Below, piece by piece: positions 57,401 through 64,000 of a stretch of DNA of 64,000 nt. This DNA comes from Cichorium intybus. Its lineage: Eukaryota > Streptophyta > Magnoliopsida > Asterales > Asteraceae. Below the pieces are notes generated by a model. The model made no database searches. It was not told the DNA's origin and worked only from the letters and a program-made list of their open reading frames with translations. Positions within the stretch are counted from its first letter, which is position 1. The number at the start of each line of letters is the position of its first letter. The translations under genes were made by a program, and so were the position numbers. The stretch lies in the NCBI GenBank assembly GCA_023525715.1, contig CM042012.1:114402298-114466297 (forward strand). Direction: 5' to 3'.

Positions 57401-58452
57401 GATCTTGGTAACAGGTGACGTTCGCCTATTGCCCATGACCAGGTTCAGTCTGCCATGCTCCAGTTCCCTACTTTCCTCTAGGCCCTGCAAATCAGAACAG
57501 ATATGAAAACCACATCCTGTATCAAGGACCCATGAACGAGATAAAGATGAGTTATTAGATATAGAATACGTACCAGCCTGTGACGGTTTCATTTTACCGT
57601 CCTTGACATCCTGCAGATACGTTGGGCAGCTCCTCTTCTAATGACCTTTCTGCTTGCAGTAAAAGCATTCGGCCTCTTTGGGGTTCCGAATATGTGGAAT
57701 TCCGGAAGACTTACCTTTCGGGGCACCGCTAGATGACCCGACGTGAGTCTTTTCCCAACAGTTCTGCTTAGGAGGGCCTTTCCGTTTCTTTCCCTTTCCA
57801 GAGCCAATAGCCAGGACAGGCGGGTTGACAGGGAGCACAGCTTTTCCCTTCATCCCGTCCTCAGCCGTACGAAGCATGCGGTGTAACTCAGCTAGATTTG
57901 CCTGGTTGTTGTTCAAATGATACGCCAGTGTGAACTGGTCATAAGAACTGGGCAATGAGTAGCACTATGTCAACTGCTAAATCCTCATGGACAGGCATTT
58001 CCAGCTTTCTAAGCCTTTCCACATAACCATGCATCCTCTGCACATATGCACAGATGGACTCGCCCTCCTTGGGCTTGCTGTTAGTGAAAGCTTTTACAAC
58101 CTCACGCCTTTCGATGCGCTCTTGCTTGCGGAACCTTTCCGCGAGCTCTTTGTGAATCTCGTAAAAAGAACAGTTCAGGGTTCATAGTAGCGATCATGAT
58201 GCAGGCCACTTTGGTTGCATCATTAGAGTGTTTAGTGTACGCAGCGATTTCCTTGGGAGTAGCGGTTTCAGTGTCCACATCAACAAGATCGGTTTCTAGA
58301 ACATACTCTCTATGTTCAAACCTTAGAGCCATTTTGATGTTGCGGATCCAGTCATTATAGTTGGTGCAGTCCAACGTCACCTTTGAGCATAATGACAGAA
58401 TCGAGGTGACACTACCGGGATTTGAGTGGGGAACGGATTGGTCAGAAGACAT
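54443..58452 (-). pseudogene. Copia gag-pol polyprotein, broken
   Basis: Read from the ATG at 58452. Gag comes first (NDWIRNIKMALRF...), with a zinc knuckle CFYCKQKGH near 57660. Protease follows (SWVLDTGCGFHIC near 57530). Integrase has the HHCC region (WHCLLGHINKKR, CESCLLGKM) and DDE-core segments (HTDVCGPF, TDDFSRYGYVYL, HRSDRGGKY). Reverse transcriptase carries MDVKTAFLNG and YVDDILLMGND (near 55430). RNase H ends at 54443 (SSEDNPADPLTKALNRIKHN). The frame is broken by stops at 57638-57640, 55976-55978, 54833-54835 and 54641-54643 and by a shift in a T run near 58165 within gag. All domains are otherwise present, so the decay is modest. Confidence 0.92.
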
Positions 58453-59280
58453 CTGAACAAGAAGAAGGTAGTTTTAATTAGATAGAATAATAATAATAAT
58501 AATAATCCTTATATTCACCCAAAAACAAATATAAGGCTAGGATCCTACAATAACAATCTACAATACCGAAAAGGGATGCCGTAATCAATATTGCAAATTT
58601 TATAAGGTAGGCGAATGACGATTCAGCCAATTCCACCGCGGAAACATAATCATAATATAATGGAATTCCTAGTTTCTTTGAGATTTACCGAACTGTTCGA
58701 TAGCATGTTTTAATCTCGGGAATGCCCCGCTGTTTGTGACTGGGATACCGAGGATCACAAACCGGGTGTGAATAACCATGCAAATTGCTTGGTACTCTTG
58801 AAGTCAATTGTCATTTCTAATTAACGTGCCGGTAAACCACACATGCTCCGTTAATAATGACAAAATCAAGAAACCCATTGCGACTCTTTGCGGACCCCAG
58901 TTGGCGTGCCGGTAAACCACACACGCTCCACCAACGTTCCACAAAGTGCAATGTGTAATTTCATGGATTAGCACCAATTCACATTTTTTAACTTAAAGTA
59001 ACTAGATTGGGATTTGTTTTAGGGTTCTAGTACTTTCAATTATAGCATTATACTTTTAAGAGGCTTAGCAGTTCTATCATACCCATTCGGCTAACGACAC
59101 TCGACTGACCAGAAGAGCAGTGGGTAAGAGTAGATACCCATTAGACTAACATTTTATAGTCAGTCGCCTTATACCCTCTTTATAGGACAGTTTTGTGAAT
59201 GAGGCTTACTAGCGGTAGACTAACCAATTTTCTTATATATATTAAATTAACTTTTAATCATAAATATATATAAGATATAT
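58453..59280 (-). other. 5' leader of copia A
   Basis: Non-coding. It has a short (AAT)n run at 58484-58506 and two copies of the motif cgtgccggtaaaccacac (58825 and 58905). No LTR sequence is recognised. Confidence 0.6.
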
Positions 59281-59284
59281 TTTA

Positions 59285-59505
59285 GAGAAAACTGCAAAAA
59301 TGGTCCCTATGGTTTGCTGTTTATTGTGGTTTTGGCCCAAACCTTTGCGTTTTTGTATAGATAGTCCTTTTTGCAAGGTTTCTTTGTGGAAAAGGCCCTT
59401 CTGCCTAACGGACGTTATGTTAATGTTGTTAACCACATCATGTGCTTTGCACACGAGGGCATAAATGTCATTTTGCTTTGGGGACCATTTTTGCAAAACA
59501 TTTCT
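59285..59505. repeat. Putative left TIR of the Mutator-like element
   Basis: It begins aactgcaaaaatggtcccta and ends ggggaccatttttgcaaaac, so its own ends also pair. Internal wording (gttaaccacatcatg, gagggcataaatgtcatttt) follows the same order as the 172-bp TIR of the element at 14171. Confidence 0.55.
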
Positions 59506-59665
59506 TAGCGCCAATATGAAGTACGATATTCACATACTTTCGTATTTGTAATCCCCAAATTTCAGTTAGTCGCTTAATCGCTTCATCTTCTTCATTCGTC
59601 GATCCTAGGTGAACGACGAGAAAACCCTAATTAGTTTACGATTGTACGTTAGTTGGTCCAAAGAA

Positions 59666-62600
59666 ATGGTACTCGTAATGTGGTCGATTAGACCAAAAGA
59701 CCAGATAGATGTCGACACCTCAAGAATATATGGTAAGTTCCTCTGGTTATTCAAAAAAAATTTAAAAATTTCTTGATGATCAGAGTAACTAGGGTTGCAA
59801 TGCAAACTTCTAAGACATCTTTTTGTGTTTGCAGATGATGTGCCGACAATGTTTACCATTAAGCTACATCATGGTGGGAAGTTCACGAAGCCTCCAAACA
59901 CGAGGTATGTTGATGGGGAAGTTCGTTATATTGACGCAGTGGATATTGATGAGTTCTCAATCCATGAACTAGATGCAATGATGCTAGAATTGGGTTACTC
60001 TGTCCCTCCTGTTATATATTACCACTTTAGGATTCCACATGAAGGTTTAGATTTCGGTATTCGAGCTTTGGGTAACGATGATGATGTATTGAATTTGGCT
60101 CAATATATTGGAGATAACAAGCTAATACATGTATATACGGAGCATGGGAAAACAAATTTGTTAACCTATTTCATGTCTCCTAAAGGGAAGCAAAGGGTTA
60201 TTATTGAAGAAATTGATGAGGAGGATCTTCCAAATGTAGGAACTATACATGCATTACCACCACCATCTAGCTCTATCAGAAATGGGGGTGATGATCAAGA
60301 ACAATTGGGAGAATATATGTCATTAATACTCTACGGAAGTATACCTCAAACAATATCACCAGAGTTTAAAAGAGACAGAAGGGGAAAATCAAGTAAAGGT
60401 CAAAGTTCTTGTAGCAAGAAGCTGGTTTTGGTTGATGAACATTCTGCTAAGAATGCAAGTGGGGAAGAGGTTGTTGTTGAACAAACAAATATAGATGAGG
60501 GAAATGCAGAAACTCTGGTTGAAGATAAAGAACCTCTGGATGAAGTGATGGTTGAAGATAAAGACAAAGAAGCAGGTGTGGATGAAGTGATGGTTGAAGA
60601 TAAAGACAAAGAAGCAGGTGTGGATGAAGTGATGGCTAAAGATAAAGAAAGTCTGGATGAAGGTGTAAATGAAGAACACCATCAGAATGAAGAAGAAGTT
60701 GTGTATGATGAGAACACACTCGATGATTTTGAGTTTTTTGATCCATTATTTGGAGATCAATACGAAGAACAACATCAGAATGAACAAAATGAAGAGGTTG
60801 AGAAAGGCCATCAAGTAGAAGAAGAAAATGTAGAACTGGTTGATGAGGAGAATAATGTACCAGAAATGGAAGTTGACATGACAGATTTTCAAGACATTCT
60901 TCAAACAATTGATGATGGAATTGGAACAGAATGGAATACGGATTTTATGGTTGTAGAAGGTGAGGTAGAGGTAATAGACAACGATACGTGGGACTCTTTA
61001 GATGATCAATCCGATGAAGACAGAAGAAGACGATGTGTACTTAAGAACTTGGCTAAGGAAAAAACATGCAGTCTTGGTAGTGTTCATAAGGCTAGCTTTT
61101 ATGTTGGTCAAAAATTTAAAACAAAGGCCGAGTTGAAAACCAAACTCGACATGCATTCAGTACAAACTAGAAGGAATCTGTACGTTAAAAAGAATGAAAA
61201 GCTTAGATTTCGTGCAAAGTGTAAAGGTAATGTCCCTGTTATCAATGCCAGTGGGGTAGGTGAATCAAGTAAAGGCAAGGGTAAACAGGTAAAATCAAAG
61301 AAAGATGCATGCAAGTGGGCCCTTCTTGCTTCTAGGCCAGACTTGGAATCCGACTGGATTGTCAAGACTTTAAATCCCAACCACATTTGTTTGCAAGGTA
61401 GAGAAATTAGGGCTTGTACCGCTACATTTTTATCTAAACAAATTATGGAACAAGTTGAATCGAATCCGGAGGTTCCCCTTCGAGCTTTGCAAGATCAAAT
61501 TCAAAAGAAGTTTGATGTGGGGGTTTCGATTGACAAGATCTTCAGGGCAAAGGCTGCTGCAACTAAAATGATTGTCGGGGATTACACCAAGCAATATGAG
61601 ATGTTGAGAGACTATGGGCTTGAACTACAATCAACAAATCCTGACACAACGGTCAAGATTGAAGTATACAGTGAACCCAACCCCTCAAATCCAAGAAGAA
61701 TGTTTAAACGGATATACATATGCTTGGGTCCTCTGAAAAAGGGTTTTAAGGCTGGGCTTAGAGATCTGTTGGGTTTCGATGGTGCCTTTATGAAAGGACC
61801 ATTCCCTGGACAGGTTCTTACAGCTGTAAGTCAGGACTCGAACAACGGGATTTACCCCTTAGCATATGCTATTGTTGAAACAGAAAACGCCAATAGCTGG
61901 AAATGGTTTCTAAGATGCCTAGGAGATGACTTGGACCTTGAAAGAAATTCAAACTTCACCTTTATCTCAGATCGACAAAAGGTAACATTTACTTGCAACA
62001 TATTAAACTTGACTTTCATATAATCTAATAAAATGTAATTATTCCTATAGGGTTTGATACCAGCATTATCAGAGGTATTCCCAAGTGCTGAACATAGGTA
62101 CTGTCTTAGACACATTCACGAAAACATGAGGAAGACTTGGAAACTGAGTGAGTACAAGGAACATCTGTGGAAATGTGCTACTGCGACAACAATACCTGAG
62201 TTTGAACATTACATGAGTGAGTTTAGTTTTTATGATAATAAGGCATGCGAATGGCTAAGGAAGATTCCAGCTAAACATTGGGCAAGAAGCCACTTCACAG
62301 GTACTTACTTTATGATACTTATGCATTTAAAAGTAACAATTGCAGTTTTACTAATACTATTATGTATTTATTTTGAACAGGAAGAGCAGTATCTGATATA
62401 TTATTGAACAATTTGTGTGAAGCTTTTAACAGCAAATTAACTGAGGGGAGAGACAAGCCTATTCTAGGATGTTTGGAATATATAAGGCAATATTTGATGA
62501 AAAGAATTTGTAATGTTATGAAGGTTATGGAGAAGGCAACTGGGCCTCTAACACCCACAGCAACTAGGATATTAGAGGGAAACAAAAGTCAAGCTTCACA

Positions 62601-63177
62601 ATACATTGCTAGGTGGAATGGAGGAGAAAAATACCAAGTAACTGGGCCATGGCAAGATCAACATGTAGTGGATGTTAAGAATCAAACTTGTACGTGCAGA
62701 AAGTGGGAATTAGTTGGCATCCCTTGCAAACATGCCATTGCAACCCTTAATGAAATGACTGCAAATTCAGAGGATGTTGGAGACATTTACAGGTGGGTGC
62801 ATAAGGTTTATTGGCTGGACACATGGAAGAAAGTTTATTCATACAAGGTGGAGCCCATAAAAGGAAGGATAATGTGGCCTAAAAGTTTATGTCCAACTAA
62901 GCTAATTCCACCCCCACATCACAACCAGCCAGGTAGACCTAAGAAAAAGAGAAGGCCAAGTGAGGATGAAAGGTTAAGTCAAAGTCAAAGAGAAAGTCAA
63001 AAGAAACGAGGAAGAGAAAGTCAGAAGAGTAGTCAAGATGTTAGTCAGGAAGCAGGTGCAACTGTTGGTCCGGATGGTGTTACTAAACTGACAAGGAAAT
63101 TTGTGACCGTCACATGTGCCAAATGCAAAAACAAGGGCCATAACTCTAGGACCTGCAAAGGGCAAGGTGGTAAATGA
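59666..63177 (+). CDS. MuDR-type (MULE) transposase
   Basis: Four exons (59666-59732, 59835-61981, 62051-62300, 62381-63177) with GT-AG introns give 1086 residues. The start ATG 59666 lies in a 67-bp first exon; the frame joins well (TSRIY to DDVPTMF). Domains in order are: a PB1-like N-terminal domain (about 25-150); an acidic linker with a duplicated 14-residue repeat (DEVMVEDKDKEAGV); a MuDR-type DNA-binding region (FYVGQKFKTKAELK); the MULE DDE domain with Asp671 (GFDGAFMKG), Asp735 (ISDRQKG) and Glu835 (NLCEAFNSKL); a SWIM zinc finger (Cys925, Cys927, Cys937, His939); and a basic tail ending in a CCHC knuckle (1067-1080). No stop or shift is seen, so it may be active. It would cut and paste elements with matching TIRs. 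Confidence 0.9.
60539..60622 (+). repeat. 42-bp in-frame tandem duplication in the transposase
   Basis: Two perfect 42-bp units plus a degraded third encode DEVMVEDKDKEAGV repeats in the acidic linker. This is a likely site of length variation. Confidence 0.93.
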
Positions 63178-63786
63178 GAGTTCCAATATGATAGTTGTGA
63201 ACTTTGTATCTGACTTTTGTGAACTTTTGTTGTGTTTGGTTGTCATGATACTATTTTGAACTATGTTAGTGTCTTGTTAGTATTATCTGAACTTGGATTA
63301 ATGTTATGTAAGCTGCACTGCGTTTGTTGAATGTTGTTGGATTAAATGTTGTTTAACTTAGATTATGTTTGTTGGATTAAATGTTGTTGTTTAATATCTT
63401 ATTTAGTTCAAAAGTGACATTGTAGTTTACCTTGTATCTTAATAATGGTTGTATTAGTATGTCTTAACTTTATATTTGTTCCAATTTGACAATGTTGTTT
63501 ACCATTATATTTCTACCAAAATGACATTGTCGTATGTCTTAATTTTTGACTTAATGAATGAGTTGGATCCAATATGACAGTCTTCTTTTAACATATGCTT
63601 TAATACATGTATTCTTTCCACAATAAGTCAAACTACCCAAACAACAACTTTTTAATAACATCACGATTTCAATTTGGAGTTACAAATAACCAATACTTGC
63701 CAAAATGACTCCAAACTACCCAAAAACCACTCTAATAGACCAAAGATGGCTTCATAGCATCTTCCACCAACTACTACCCCTAATAC
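63178..63786. other. Region between the two convergent genes of the MULE
   Basis: AT-rich. It holds short direct repeats (ttgttggattaaatgttgtt twice, 63326-63385) and presumably both 3' UTRs. Confidence 0.55.
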
Positions 63787-64000
63787 CTAAACAGAGCACA
63801 TAAAAACCACAAAAAATAGAACCCAACTACATAACAACAACGTCTTCAACTTGACAACCTGATTTTCTAATCCCCGGCATGATTCTTGTAGCTTGTTGAT
63901 GCTTCTTAGTAGTCCAGGTATTATCACTTTCGCACGTGCACACATTGGAGGATCCAGCCATCCAATAAACCCACAAACCGAATCCTTTAAAAGGGAAAGA
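63787..64000 (-). CDS. GRF-type zinc-finger-like protein, C-terminal part (partial)
   Basis: The minus-strand frame is open from the window edge to TAG at 63787. It reads SVCGFIGWLDPPMCARAKV, then a helical stretch (IIPGLLRSINKLQESCRGLE), then a hydrophobic C-terminal segment (LLLCSWVLFFVVFM) that could span a membrane. The C-x-FIGWLDPPMC pattern and following coiled coil resemble the second half of plant GRF-type zinc-finger proteins. The first half lies outside the window. It converges on the transposase gene, the same layout as mudrA and mudrB in maize MuDR. Whether it belongs to the transposon is inference. Confidence 0.6.
   Translation of the reverse strand, partial: LSLLKDSVCGFIGWLDPPMCARAKVIIPGLLRSINKLQESCRGLENQVVKLKTLLLCSWVLFFVVFMCSV

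Larger units (their letters stand above)
52861..59280 (-). mobile_element. Copia A: Ty1/copia retrotransposon lacking its 5' LTR
   Basis: It contains a 3' LTR (52861-53631), a polypurine tract (ctaagtgggaga, just above 53631), a 3' untranslated stretch (53632-54442), gag-pol (54443-58452) and a leader (58453-59280). No 5' LTR or primer-binding site is found before the Mutator-like element begins at about 59285, so the promoter-bearing end has been lost. Nested order in this block: copia B, then the CACTA end, then copia A. Confidence 0.85.
59285..64000 (+). mobile_element. Autonomous-looking Mutator-like element (left part)
   Basis: The element starts with a putative long TIR (about 59285-59505) and carries an intact transposase gene (59666-63177) and a convergent second gene (63787 to beyond 64000, minus strand). 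No matching right TIR is found before 64000, so the element appears to extend out of the window. The left end is placed by the start of tggtccctatggttt-type sequence where copia A stops; the exact base and target duplication cannot be fixed. Confidence 0.7.

Noticed and set aside
60389..60908. Minus-strand frames opposite the transposase linker
   Set aside because: Shadow frames of the acidic, repeat-bearing coding exon; the plus-strand gene is clear.

Overview
The window is nuclear DNA of a flowering plant. It has spliced genes with short GT-AG introns, L1-type LINEs, Ty1/copia and other LTR elements, CACTA, hAT, Mutator-like and PIF/Harbinger-type DNA transposons, and many long (TA)n tracts. 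The overall flavour suits a repeat-rich eudicot, perhaps Asteraceae such as Lactuca. That species guess is inference and weak.

Only one ordinary host gene is complete: a 13-exon serine carboxypeptidase-like (SCPL) gene at 43621-48488 (+), 482 residues, with a signal peptide and the Ser-Asp-His triad. A coding-like fragment touches the left edge (minus strand).

Layout. 580-6461: full-length LINE with a 17-bp target duplication, intact ORF1 and broken ORF2. 6858-7226: solo LTR. 7340-8470: small inverted-repeat elements and C/G-rich tracts. 9088-13470: 5'-truncated LINE on the minus strand, split by a TIR element (11778-13010) filled with a G-rich minisatellite. 14171-15744: Mutator-like non-autonomous element. 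16354-16733: Harbinger-type MITE. 17678-19029: hAT-type element. 19313-30560: a tandemly duplicated segment and a Harbinger remnant interrupted by a non-coding LTR retrotransposon (20881-29332), itself hit by a copia solo LTR. 30589-33488: MITE, a (TA)n-embedded hairpin element and copia debris. 34392-35479: fold-back element with a trinucleotide-repeat palindrome. 36119-42853: three further TIR elements, each set between (TA)n tracts; one carries a captured sugar-transporter exon. 43621-48488: SCPL gene. 49060-50970: Harbinger-type element with a Myb/SANT-like ORF1 gene. 51501-59280: nested copia, CACTA and copia. 59285-64000: left part of a probably autonomous Mutator-like element, with an intact 1086-residue transposase and a convergent GRF-type zinc-finger-like gene running off the right edge.

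The most notable features are the four (TA)n-embedded element families with shared terminal motifs, and the Mutator-like element with a convergent second gene, an arrangement like maize MuDR. Element boundaries rest on target duplications and inverted repeats read by eye; no search or alignment was run.
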